Positions 54,109 to 63,895 of a stretch of DNA of 64,000 nt are shown piece after piece. The stretch's first letter is position 1. Each line of letters opens with the position of its first letter. This stretch comes from Phaseolus vulgaris (taxonomy: Eukaryota > Streptophyta > Magnoliopsida > Fabales > Fabaceae): contig NC_023753.2 in assembly GCF_000499845.2 (NCBI RefSeq), positions 19,070,477 to 19,134,476 of the forward strand, given 5' to 3'. Position numbers and translations under genes: made by a program. The notes beneath the pieces were generated by a model. It saw only the letters and a list, made by a program, of their open reading frames with translations, had not been told where the DNA came from and made no database searches.

Positions 54109-57100
54109 AGAGATGCCTGTGCTGGAGGTTTTTCCGGCGGAGGACCCACCGCCTCCCAGCGGAAGAAATACGCGAGGGGGGTAAATTCAATCGAAGAGAG
54201 GCTCTCGGGGGAGCCCTGGGAGTCAGATATTGTGTTCACAAGAAGGGATCTCCGAGATGTGGTGCCCCATGACAATGATCCCGTTGTCATCTCGGTCGTC
54301 ACGGCTGGAAGAAAGGTCCACCGAGTGCTTGTTGATCAAGGAAGCTCGGCAGACGTCATGTTTCTGTCGACTTTTAATAAGTTACGGCTGTCCCCCGACC
54401 TGCTGAGTCCCTATACGGGATGTTTGTATGGGTTCGGGGATAACCAGATAGAGGTCCGGGGGTACCTGGAGTTGAGGACTACGTTCACAGACGGAGAGGC
54501 CTCCCGAACAGAGAGCATTCGGTACCTCGTCGTGAACGCCAATTCTGCCTATAATATTTTGCTGGGCAGACCGGCGTTAAACCGTCTAAGTGCAATATCC
54601 TCCACCCGACACATGAAGATGAAGCTACCGGACCTCAGTGGCCGGGTGATAGTCATCAGATCAGACCAAGAGGAGGCAAGAAAATGCTACGAAAACAGCC
54701 TGAAGACGAAGAGAGGCGTTTTCATGGTGTACGAACGTTCGCCGAGCGCGGACGCAACGATGATCGAGGCGACGCCCGCTGGGCAGACCCTCGAAGAGGC
54801 CATAGCAGAAAGGGCGACGCCCGAAGCAGATGTGCCAATGAAGGAAGCACACGTGGAGGAGGCGGCGCCCGTAGAAGAAGCGGCGCCCGCCGATGATGAT
54901 AATAGGGAGCAACCCGCGACCAACATCCTAGAAAGGGAGATCGGCGGCAAAGCTTTCAAGTTAGGAAGCTCGCTAAATCCAGAAGAACGGGAAGGGGTGG
55001 CGGAAGTGATTTCGCGCCACCTGGATGCCTTCGCGTGGTCCGCCTCGGACATGCCGGGCATCGACCCCGATTTTCTGTGCCACCACCTCAGCATGGACGC
55101 CACGGTTCGCCCCGTGCGTCAGAGAAGGAGGAAATTCAATGAGGAGCGACAACAGGTGGTGAAAGACGAAACGCAGAAGCTGCTGAGTGCTGGCCACATT
55201 AGGGAGATTCAGTACCCTGAGTGGCTCGTCAATGTCGTTTTGGTGAAGAAAGCAAACGGGAAATGGAGAATGTGCGTTGACTTCACGGACCTGAATAAGG
55301 CGTGCCCAAAGGATTCCTACCCGCTGCCCAGCATTGACGCCCTAGTGGACAGCGCGTCTGGCAGCAAAGTGTTAAGCTTCCTGGACGCCTTCTCAGGTTA
55401 TAACCAAATCAAGATGCACCCCAGGGACGAGAGCAAAACTGCGTTCATGACTGAAACATGCAGTTATTGCTATGAGGTGATGCCTTTCGGACTCAAAAAT
55501 GCGGGCGCCACGTACCAGAGGTTAATGGATAAGGTCCTGGCGCCAATGCTCGGGAGGAATGTATACGCCTACGTGGACGACATGGTGGTGGCGTCGCAGA
55601 ACAGGATGCAGCACATGGCAGACTTGGAGGAATTGTTCAACACAATATCCAAATACCGCCTCAAGTTGAACCCCGAGAAGTGTGTTTTTGGGGTAGAGGC
55701 CGGTAAATTCTTGGGTTTTCTGCTCACCGAGAGGGGTATAGAGGCGAACCCCGACAAATGTGCGGCCATTATTGCCATGCGGAGTCCAACGTCGGTAAAG
55801 GAGGTTCAACAGTTGACAGGGCGGATGGCGGCGCTCTCGAGGTTTGTTTCCGCTGGAGGAGAAAAGGGGCACCCGTACTTCCAGTGCCTCAAGAGAAACA
55901 GTCGCTTTGCATGGACTGAGGAATGCGAAGCGGCTTTCGTTAAACTGAAGGAGTACCTGGCAACGCCTCCGGTTCTCTGCAAACCGGTAACGGGCGTGCC
56001 CCTCCGTTTATATTTTACTGTAACAGATAGGGCCATCAGTTCTGTGTTGGTACAAGAGCAGGACCAGAGTCAGAAGCCCATCTACTTTGTAAGCAAAGCC
56101 TTACAGGGAGCCGAGACAAGGTACCAGGCGCTGGAGAAGGCGGCGCTGGCGGTAGTGTTCTCGGCTAGGAGGCTCCGTCATTACTTTCACAGTTTCACGG
56201 TGGTGGTAATGACCAACCTCCCCATACAGAAGGTGTTGCAGAAGCCCGATGTGGCAGGAAGAATGGTACGCTGGGCTGTGGAACTGTCGGAATTCGACAT
56301 ACAGTATGAGCCTAGAGGATCCATTAAGGGGCAGGTGTACGCGGATTTTGTAGCAGAACTTTCGCCCGGAGGTGAGCAAGAAGTGGAAGCGGGTTCACAG
56401 TGGCTGCTCTCGGTTGATGGTTCCTCAAACCAGCAAGGGAGTGGTGCGGGAATAGTGCTGGAAGGACCCGACGGCATACTAATCGAGCAGGCCTTGCGTT
56501 TTGCCTTCAAGGCAAGTAACAACCAAGCAGAATACGAAGCCTTGATTGCAGGAATGCTCTTGGCCAAGGAGATGGGCGCACAGAACCTCCTGGTGAAGAG
56601 CGACTCCCAGTTGGTCACGGGGCAGGTGTCGGGTGGGTTCCAGGCGAAGGACCCACAGATGGCAGCGTATCTCAAATACGTCCAGTTGTTGAGAGGGGCG
56701 TTCAACGCTCTTGAGTTGATACACGTCCCGAGGGAGCAGAATGCCAGAGCTGACCTGCTCGCAAAGCTGGCCAGCTCAGGCAAGGGGGGTAGACAGAGGA
56801 CAGTGATCCAGGAGACCCTCAAAGCTCCGCGTCGATTCGTGGAAGACAACAGGGTGGATGTCCTCCAGATTTATGCATCAAGGGGAAGGCCGAGGAGTCA
56901 TTCCTCATTAACCCAAGATACGCAGAGGGCGCCCCGCATCAGTATATACGCGGGTGTGTCTGAGGAAGAGCAGATGCAAGTTTGTGTCCTGTCCACGGGA
57001 GACACCTGGATGACGCCCTATAAACGATACCTGGCGGATGGGGCCCTTCCAATGGACCCTGAAGAGGGTAAGAAAATCAAAAGGAACGCCGTAAGATATA

Positions 57101-58233
57101 CCTTGGTGGATGGGGTGTTGTTCAGGCACGGCTTCACTCACCCTATCCTAACATGCATCAGTGGCGATGAGTGCACCAGGATAATGGCGGAGCTACACGA
57201 AGGCATCTGCGGAAGCCATGTAGGAGGAAGATCCTTAGCCTCCAAGGTAATACGCACAGGTTTCTTCTGGCCAACAGTGAAAGAGGATTGCGCACGGCAC
57301 GCCCAGCGGTGTAGGCAATGCCAAAAGCATGCCGACTGGCACAAGGCGCCGCCTGAAGAGTTGCGGTCCATATACAGCCCGTGGCCTTTCCACACATGGG
57401 GTATTGACATCCTGGGCCCTTTCCCACTGGCAATCAGGCAGATGAAGTATCTGATTGTCGCCATCGAATACTTCACCAAGTGGATAGAGGCAGAGCCCGT
57501 GGCACAAATCACCGCGCATAAGGTACAGCATTTTGTGTGGAGAAACATCGTGTGTCGCTTTGGCGTACCTAGGCGCCTGATATCTGACAATGGGACCCAG
57601 TTCGCCAGTCAGCAGTTAAGAAATCTGTGCGCTGAAGTGGGAATCAAGCAAGTGTTCGCGTCGGTTGAACACCCCCAGACCAATGGACAAGTAGAGTCAG
57701 CAAACAGAGTTCTGCTGAGGGGGTTAAAAAGAAGGTTAGAGAAGGCCAAAGGGGCGTGGGCGGAAGAGGTGCCAAGGATTGTATGGGCATACCACACCAC
57801 GCCCCAATCCTCTACTATGGAGACGCCTTTCAGTTTGGCGTACGGGTCGGACGCGATGATTCCAGTAGAAATACACGAAAGCTCACCGCGTTTTCAAAAC
57901 TTTGTGGTGGAGGAATCTAATGAGGAGAGGCGGGTAAACCTGGATCTGCTAGAAGAGGCCAGGGAAGAGGCTAGAATAAAAGCTGAAGCGATGAAGAGAA
58001 GAGTGGAGCGGCAATATAGCTCTAAAGTAAAGCCACGACAGTTTCAGGTGGGCGACCTGGTGATGAGGAAAGCTCACCCTTATGAGCTGGAGAATAAGCT
58101 GTCTCCCAAGTGGACCGGGCCCTTCAGAGTTACTGAGGCTAAGGGCAACGGTTCGTATAACCTGGAGACTTTAGATGGAGGCCCTATCCCGCGCAGTTGG
58201 AATGCAGACAACTTAAAATTTTATTTCAGTTGA
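54109..58233 (+). CDS. F pol polyprotein: protease, RT, two RNases H, integrase (uninterrupted frame)
   Basis: The frame is open from 54097 to TGA at 58231-58233, 1378 codons with no stop or shift. It has no ATG near its start (the frame enters from the PBS; first in-frame Met about residue 88), because gag was deleted. Numbering from 54097: protease Asp80 in LVDQGSSADV; RT about 335-580 with YVDDM at 492-496; gypsy RNase H about 638-745; archaeal-type RNase H from about 770 (Asp774 in VDGSSNQQGSGAG) to 895; integrase zinc-binding His/Cys about 1034-1080; catalytic Asp1104, Asp1164 and Glu1200 (DD35E spacing); tail ending NADNLKFYFS. All key residues are present. Tandem RNases H mark the Tat-like lineage. 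In the cell it would copy and integrate element DNA, but it needs gag from elsewhere. Confidence 0.93.
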   Translation, partial: RDACAGGFSGGGPTASQRKKYARGVNSIEERLSGEPWESDIVFTRRDLRDVVPHDNDPVVISVVTAGRKVHRVLVDQGSSADVMFLSTFNKLRLSPDLLSPYTGCLYGFGDNQIEVRGYLELRTTFTDGEASRTESIRYLVVNANSAYNILLGRPALNRLSAISSTRHMKMKLPDLSGRVIVIRSDQEEARKCYENSLKTKRGVFMVYERSPSADATMIEATPAGQTLEEAIAERATPEADVPMKEAHVEEAAPVEEAAPADDDNREQPATNILEREIGGKAFKLGSSLNPEEREGVAEVISRHLDAFAWSASDMPGIDPDFLCHHLSMDATVRPVRQRRRKFNEERQQVVKDETQKLLSAGHIREIQYPEWLVNVVLVKKANGKWRMCVDFTDLNKACPKDSYPLPSIDALVDSASGSKVLSFLDAFSGYNQIKMHPRDESKTAFMTETCSYCYEVMPFGLKNAGATYQRLMDKVLAPMLGRNVYAYVDDMVVASQNRMQHMADLEELFNTISKYRLKLNPEKCVFGVEAGKFLGFLLTERGIEANPDKCAAIIAMRSPTSVKEVQQLTGRMAALSRFVSAGGEKGHPYFQCLKRNSRFAWTEECEAAFVKLKEYLATPPVLCKPVTGVPLRLYFTVTDRAISSVLVQEQDQSQKPIYFVSKALQGAETRYQALEKAALAVVFSARRLRHYFHSFTVVVMTNLPIQKVLQKPDVAGRMVRWAVELSEFDIQYEPRGSIKGQVYADFVAELSPGGEQEVEAGSQWLLSVDGSSNQQGSGAGIVLEGPDGILIEQALRFAFKASNNQAEYEALIAGMLLAKEMGAQNLLVKSDSQLVTGQVSGGFQAKDPQMAAYLKYVQLLRGAFNALELIHVPREQNARADLLAKLASSGKGGRQRTVIQETLKAPRRFVEDNRVDVLQIYASRGRPRSHSSLTQDTQRAPRISIYAGVSEEEQMQVCVLSTGDTWMTPYKRYLADGALPMDPEEGKKIKRNAVRYTLVDGVLFRHGFTHPILTCISGDECTRIMAELHEGICGSHVGGRSLASKVIRTGFFWPTVKEDCARHAQRCRQCQKHADWHKAPPEELRSIYSPWPFHTWGIDILGPFPLAIRQMKYLIVAIEYFTKWIEAEPVAQITAHKVQHFVWRNIVCRFGVPRRLISDNGTQFASQQLRNLCAEVGIKQVFASVEHPQTNGQVESANRVLLRGLKRRLEKAKGAWAEEVPRIVWAYHTTPQSSTMETPFSLAYGSDAMIPVEIHESSPRFQNFVVEESNEERRVNLDLLEEAREEARIKAEAMKRRVERQYSSKVKPRQFQVGDLVMRKAHPYELENKLSPKWTGPFRVTEAKGNGSYNLETLDGGPIPRSWNADNLKFYFS

Positions 58234-58632
58234 TTTATGTAAGCAGCATGTAACAGTTTAGTTGAAGGGGACGCTCTTTTTCCCTTTCGGGGGTTTTTTA
58301 ATGAGGTCACCCTAATAAATGGAAAAACCAGTTGAGAAAAAGAAGTGCTTTGGTTTTCAGCCATTATTTTCCCTTGTTAGGAGTAATGTGATGCGCCGCC
58401 TAGGCCATGGCGTCGCCAAGGAAGAAGGCGTCGCCTAGGTCTTGGCCTCGCCCAGAAAGAAGGCGTCGCCCAAGTGAAAGCATGCATCGTTGGCAGAACG
58501 AGACGAAAGGAAGTCGCGCGGTATATGAGGCATATGAAAAGTAAAGTGGCGTTGTAAAGAATTATGATATTGGAAAATTGTTGTTACAAGCAATGTTCAG
58601 TACAAAATGCAAAAACACAAACAGGCCGCTTC
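58234..58632 (+). other. F post-pol spacer with conserved block
   Basis: The block GACGCTCTTTTTCCCTTTCG, GGGG, TTTTTTAATGAGGTCACCC (58268-58310) is shared with E2 (minus, 40205-40255) and E3 (minus, 46880-46915). Downstream are GGCGTCGCC units (58408-58470). No gene except the downstream end of the short antisense gene. Confidence 0.7.
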
Positions 58633-59598
58633 TCAGCGCTCATCAGAGTCATCACTGGAGGAAGGCGAAGCCCCTTTCCCAGCCCGCAGCGCTCGAGTAA
58701 GTCGTGTCCTCTTTTCTTGGCTTATTTTCGAACCTGCACAAGGGGAAAAGATGTGTTAGAGACACCATGAAGAAAGACAGGCACAGTTAGAAAGTAACGA
58801 AGGTCGAAGTTGCTTAAGGCAGTGGTCCTTACTTATGTACTTCTCAAGAGTCCTAGCGTTGAACTCCAAGCTGATCACCGTAGCGGAGTCAAAACCTCCC
58901 GCCTTAGCAAGAATCCGGCAAGCTATTTGATCACTTGGAGCCAGATTCTTGAGGGGTTTAGCTTTGAGGGCCTTTTCCTCTCTCACCCAGTGCAGCGGAA
59001 ACCCATCGAGGGCGTCGGGAACAAGATCAGTACAGCAGATCTTGAAGAACTGGCCTTTCCACCCCGTGAACGAGCTTTGGAAGGGTGTGAAGAGAACTCT
59101 CCCGGGGACATTGCTGAGAGTTACCCAGAGGTTGTGTCTCTGTCTCTTCACCTCAAAAAAGTGAAGAAAGAGGTCAACCGAGGGTGCACAACCCAGAAAC
59201 CCAAAGAGGATATCGAAGGCTTTGACAAAGGCCCAGCTGTTGGGATATAACTGGGCTGGAGCCACGTTGATCTCCGTCAGCAGTTCCTTCTCGAACCGGG
59301 AGAAGGGTAAGCGCACCCCGATGGTCTTGAACACCACCTGGTAAAAGTAAAAGAAAGGGACCCCGTCGTTCGCTCGTCCGTCTCCACACACTGGCTCCCC
59401 CAGAGTGCAAGGGAGCACAGCGATGTCGTCATCGTGCCTCCTTGCGAAGGCCCGATGGTCGTAAGAACACAACTCCCCTTTGTGTTCCCGTACGGCCCTA
59501 GTGGAGAGCAAACATGAACACTCATCAAGAAGTTCACTCGAGGCCCAAGGGTACAAGTCTTTGGGACGGACCCTGGAGGAAGCATCGTGAGAAGACAT
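58633..59598 (-). CDS. F short antisense gene (Transposase_28-like domain, truncated second exon, 288 aa)
   Basis: Exon 1 is 59598-58833, exon 2 is 58733-58633 (TGA 58635-58633). The phase-1 splice joins Y-I to SSKISQEKRTRLTRALRAGK, homologous to the exon-2 starts of the other copies. The spliced frame is open. Domain blocks: DLYPWASSELLDECSCL, CGDGRANDGVPFFYFYQVVF, FEKELLTEINVAPAQLYPNS, DLFLHFFEVKRQRHNLWVTL, FPLHWVREEKALKAKP. Unlike the long copies, exon 2 ends after 33 codons with SPSSSDDSDER, so the low-complexity and coiled-coil parts are absent. Lies convergent to pol, 400 bp past its stop. Function unknown. Confidence 0.82.
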
Positions 59599-59599
59599 T

Positions 59600-60879
59600 C
59601 TTTAACAAGATCAAGATGGCTGGAAATGCAAGGGTTGAGCGAGGGGAGCGAAGGTTAGAACAGCCCTTCGACAGAGAAGAAAGGGTGCAAGAAGAAAGAG
59701 CGCAAGTAGGTTATGAAGAGTGAGAAAACGATGAAGATAGTTCCAGAGCTTGAAGAGTTAAATAAAGCGGTTAGAGCGCCAAACGACGTGAATGGATGCA
59801 CCGCACGATTGATACACGTGGCAGAAGATGAAAGGATGACGCTGGCACCACTGTTTTAAATCAGAAAATGTCCCGTCAACAGAATGTCCAGTGGTACGAT
59901 GCGCCGTCGAGAATGAGCCAGGGGTGCAGCAGGAGTCAGAAAATGAAATGACTAGATACCCCACGGACCATTTAAGCAGCGCCACGTGGATCAAGTCGAA
60001 TGACAGAAGGTCCCATCAGCTGTACAAGAAGCGCCACGTGGATGGCACAGGAAAAGCCTTGGGCTCTTCGCTGTTATCAGGCGTTGGCCAAGGCAAGAAT
60101 TAAAGTCAATGTCGAAGTAAAGGTAATGCCCGAGGCGTTGCCAAGAAAGACGTAAAGGGCGACGACAGACGAGAAGTCGCGGGCGTCGCCAACCCAAATA
60201 CCGACTGGCGTTACCTCCCCGATACCCACAGGCAGGAAAGACTGAGGAGGGAGAAGAAATCAGGGAAAGGCAAAGTTAGTTGCAGGCGTCGCCTCCCCGA
60301 TACCCACAGGTAGGAAAGACTGTGGAGGGAGACGAGACCGGCAAACGCCAGCGAGTCACTGGCAGGGTGTTCCCCGATACCTATGGGCAGGAAAGACCAT
60401 GGAGGGAACAAAAACCCCACAGCACTCAGCGTTTTAGACACCCGGGGACGATACGGTGCTGCTTTGGCAGGCCTCTCCTTAGGCGTGGGCGCCGAGTGCT
60501 AAAAGATCAAAGAAAGAGCCTTTCGGTATCAGAGTCGTCCCGTGGACGATAAGGCGCCACTTAGTGAGCCTCTCCATGGGCGTAAGGGTTGGCGAGCGAC
60601 CTTACCCCATCATACCAAACCGCCCAACGAAGTGTGAGAAACGAGCAGGATACAGATAAAATAAGTAAAGCGTATGAAGGGAAAAGATGAGAACGAGATC
60701 GCATAGGCGGAGTCGTATGTGAAAAAGAAATAAGGACAACCATGCGAGTGTCCCGTATCAATAACAAGAGTGTGGACAGTTCAAAGAATTACAAGTTTTT
60801 GGCAGATGAAATTAAAAAGCGAAGGTAAAGAATGAAGAGTTAAGCTTGAAGAGGAAGGTGGCGGATGAGGGGCAGCAGT
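59600..60879. repeat. F internal LTR remnant and tandem repeats between the two antisense genes
   Basis: 59960-60090 resembles the region before the 3' polypurine tract (compare 63800-63870: CACGTGGATGGC...GCCTT...CTTTGCGCTG). At 60076 it jumps to LTR sequence (TATCAGGCGTTGGCCAAGGC; compare TATCAGGGCGTTGACTAAGTC at 63908), so tract and LTR start are deleted. Then the LTR motif CCCCGATACCCACAGGCAGG occurs three times at about 77-bp spacing (60217, 60294, 60372). A piece of spacer repeat follows (TTTTAGACACCCGGGGACGA, 60431). No gene seen. Confidence 0.75.
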
Positions 60880-63166
60880 TCAGTCGTTCAAATCCATGGG
60901 CACGACCTTCCCGTCGACTACGTGGTGTGTGGGGTCGCAGTTTGAAAGGTTGACGCCGGGATTCTCGCAGGACGCCTGGGACAGGGCTTCTTGGAACCCC
61001 TCCTCGAAGGTGCCCGCCATCTCCTGGATAAGGGACTTTTTCTCCTTCTCCAGCTCCTCAATGGCGGCGTCTCCGGAGGCCACCTGTTTCTCCAGAGCCT
61101 CTTTCTCCACACGAAGCCGGCTAACCTCGACCTGCAGCTCGTCGTAGTCAACTCGGAGAAGGTCCATAGCTTTGGCCTGCGTGGCCATTTCCTCCTCTAT
61201 CCGTTCCACCTTGGCAGTTTGTTCACAGCAGCGGTCCTTCAGGTCCTTTTGGGTTTCCGCGTCTGCTTTGACCAATTCCTGAAGACCCGCTACCTGTACT
61301 TGGAGAGCAACTTCACGAGCGTAGAAGTCAGCCTGGAGCTCCAAGGCCTCTGCCAATTTCCTCTCAGCTTCTGCCCTGGACTCTTGTGCTTGTTTCAGAG
61401 AGGAACAATAAGCCTCGTTCTGGCGTCCTAGGGCCTTCATCTCCTCCTCCAGGGTGGTTGCTTTCGTTTCCAAGGCCTGGAGGGTTTGGGTTTGCAAGAC
61501 AGCGTTTCTGGCCTGGGAGCGCCATTCAAGAGCCACCGCCAAGAAGGCCCCCAAATAGAAAGGCATACCTTCCCTCCTGTCGGTACCTTCCGGCATAGTC
61601 CCGCCACTGAAACCCCTCATCAGATGCATGATTGGAGGGGGGATGGCAATGAAGTCGGGGGCGGCAGCATCGGGAGCCGGGGAGGCAGTGGTTTCTGGTG
61701 GCAAAAGAGGCGGCGCAGATTCAGCGCCTTCGCCCCTTTCCTCTTGGAGAATCATAGGAGGGAGTGAGGTTGCGCTTGGAGGGTTGTCCATAAAGGGGTT
61801 CCCTCCCTGCGGCGGCGTCTCTACCAAAAGAGGAACCCGCGCGGATTTTCTCCTCTTGAAGGGTGCCACGCCTTCTGATTCCTCATCATCTGACAGAATC
61901 TCCAAAACCCTTTTTCCTTTGTCAAGGGGGGTTGGAGCCGGTGATGAGGCCGCAGCTAGGGGCACAGCGGCGATAGGCGAAGGAGAGTTGGGAGTTGGAA
62001 GCACGTCAGAGCCAAGTGGAGACGTCGGAGATGGGCTAGAAGCACCTTCAGCAGTGACTGGAGGCGGCGGTGTCGGAGCCGGCGGGAGAATCGGATTGGC
62101 AGCAGGGCTGGAGGAGACGCCTGCCTTGGCGGCACGAGCCTCCTTCAGTGCTTTCGCCAACATCATTCTTTTGGAAACGCCCATCACCGATCCTACACCA
62201 AGGCAGACCAAACAACAAGGATTAGTACTAAAACAGCTATGCGAATTCACGATACGCGAAGAGACGTGAAATGCAAGTAACATGGTACAAGTGTAAAACA
62301 AGCATAATAGTATGGGGAAACAAATGCTCGATAGCAGGCTGTTCATAGCAAGAAAGATGAGGAGAGAGCCCCTTACCAAAATAGGTGGTCAGGGCGTGGG
62401 CATTGTACTCGCTAGCGACCAGCTTCAAGGTATCAAAGACGATCCCCAACCCCGCCAAGGCTTTGCTTACCTCCCTATCGGCGGGGGATAGCTCTTCCAG
62501 GGTTTTGGCCTTGAGCAATTTGGGGCGTTCCGTCCAGTAAAGGGGGAAGCCATCCAAAGCTGTGGGATCATGCTTGGCGCAGCACACCCTGAAGAACTTC
62601 CCTTTCCAGTTCTTGTAAGAACTCTGGAAGAGGGAGAGGAGGATCCTGCCAGCGATCCCGGAAAAGCTTACCCAGAAGATTTTCCCCTGTTTTTTCACCT
62701 CAAAAAAATGCAGGAAGACATCTACGGAAGGAGGAATGCCCAGGTATCCACAAAGAATTTGAAAGCCCCTCACAAATGCCCAGCTGTTGGGATGAAGCTG
62801 GGCGGGGGCAGTGTTGATTTCAGTAAGAAGCTCCCGTTCGAAGGGAGTGAACGGGAGACGCACTCCTACGCGCTTGAACACGGTCTAGTACATGAAGAAG
62901 AAGGGTTTCCCCTTTCTAGGTCTGTCGTCCAAACAAACAGGTTCCCCAGGCCTGCCGGGACGGACGGATATGTGGGCGTCGTGTGTGCGGCAGAAGGCGT
63001 TAAAGTTGTACAAATGGGGATCCCCCCGGTGAGCTTCCAGGTCCTGGAAGGAAGTCAGGCTGGTGCACTCACTCAGGAGCTCATCGGAGGCCCAGGGGTA
63101 GAAGGCTCTGTAGTTGGACTTGGGGGTCGTAGGGGAAGAATCAGGCTCCGCGTTCGCGCGCGTCAT
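60880..63166 (-). pseudogene. F long antisense gene (700 codons) with a single nonsense codon
   Basis: Exon 1 is 63166-62377, exon 2 is 62192-60880. The donor G|GTAAGG and acceptor TGTAG|GA join in phase 1. One TAG at 62884-62882 (after KPFFFMY, where other copies have Gln) is the only break. Exon 1 domain: YPWASDELLSECTSL, PVCLDDRPRKGKPFFFMY, FERELLTEINTAPAQLHPNS, DVFLHFFEVKKQGKIFWVSF, FPLYWTERPKLLKAKT. Exon 2: GVSKRMMLAKALKEARAAKA, a Pro/Ala/Ser-rich stretch, an acidic-basic patch (LSDDEESEGVAPFKRRKSAR, possible nuclear signal), a long coiled coil (about 61460-61000) and the conserved end EEGFQEALSQA..HHVVDGKVVPMDLND. Same design as the E3 copy. It may be expressed from its own promoter, since the element's own transcript is antisense to it (inference). 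Confidence 0.85.
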
Positions 63167-63882
63167 GGTGAAAATAGATAGCTGGAGAAAGAAGAGAGGA
63201 AAAAGGGTTTAGCAAGTTTAGCCATGGCAAGAAGGGGAAAGAACCCCAGGAAGCGTCACCCACGCGAGAAAAATCAGAGGAGGAAGAAGAAGCGGAGAAA
63301 TGCAGTAATACGTGAATAACAACAGTCCCAGGCAGTTCAATAAATCAATCTAATGCGACGAAGGGAAAAGGTCGTGAGTATCCGAGATCATACCTTTGCT
63401 ATTGGAATGGAGGCAGCAGAAGGGCATAGGAAGGAGAGAATCGCAGTTGCAGAGAAAAAAGGTTTTCGAAGGCGATGAACAGTGCGGAGTTGCAGAGCGA
63501 ATGAATGTAACAGTAGGGTGAGCGCGGGGTTTGGAGTAACTTAAACGTTACATTTCGCAACTCAAGAGGCGCTAACCTAGGGCCGTGGGATCGTGCCACG
63601 CGTCAGAGGATCAATTGCTCAAGAGAAGCGCGAAGGTCTCTAAAGGAGGTCCACGCGATGGGCCACGTGGCGCGCGATAAAGGGTAGCCCAAAAGGTGTA
63701 ATCATCCCCATCGCAGGGAATGTCCAATCGGTCATTAAGAATACCCCTGTGGTTCAGATAATGTCGCGTCAGTAATTCGAAAATTTGCTGAGTCAGCAGA
63801 GAATGACACGTCATCAAGAAAGCACGTGGATGGCGGGGGCAAGGCTTTAGTCTTTGCGCTGAAGACAAGTCTTCGGCTTAAG
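63167..63882 (+). other. F region between long antisense gene and 3' LTR
   Basis: No coding frame. It corresponds to the upstream (promoter and leader) side of the antisense gene. Equivalent DNA precedes the antisense genes of E1, E2 and E3 (shared wording CTGGG(T/A)CTG(T/T)TTAT and GGTATGGTTTTTCT in E1/E2), including a short C/T-rich tract. Contains CACGTGG boxes (63662, 63825). Confidence 0.6.
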
Positions 63883-63895
63883 ACTGGGGGGCTTG
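63883..63895 (+). other. F polypurine tract
   Basis: ACTGGGGGGCTTG just before TGTACCGTCCCG. Confidence 0.88.

Noticed and set aside
54109..58233. Endogenous plant pararetrovirus (caulimovirid) origin for the RT genes
   Set aside because: Integrase with DD35E, LTRs with TG...CA ends, primer-binding sites and polypurine tracts are present and no movement protein is seen; these are Ty3/gypsy retrotransposons.
60280..60552. Open frame through the F repeat region
   Set aside because: It is made of LTR-derived 77-bp repeats and spacer repeats; no homologous protein in the other elements.
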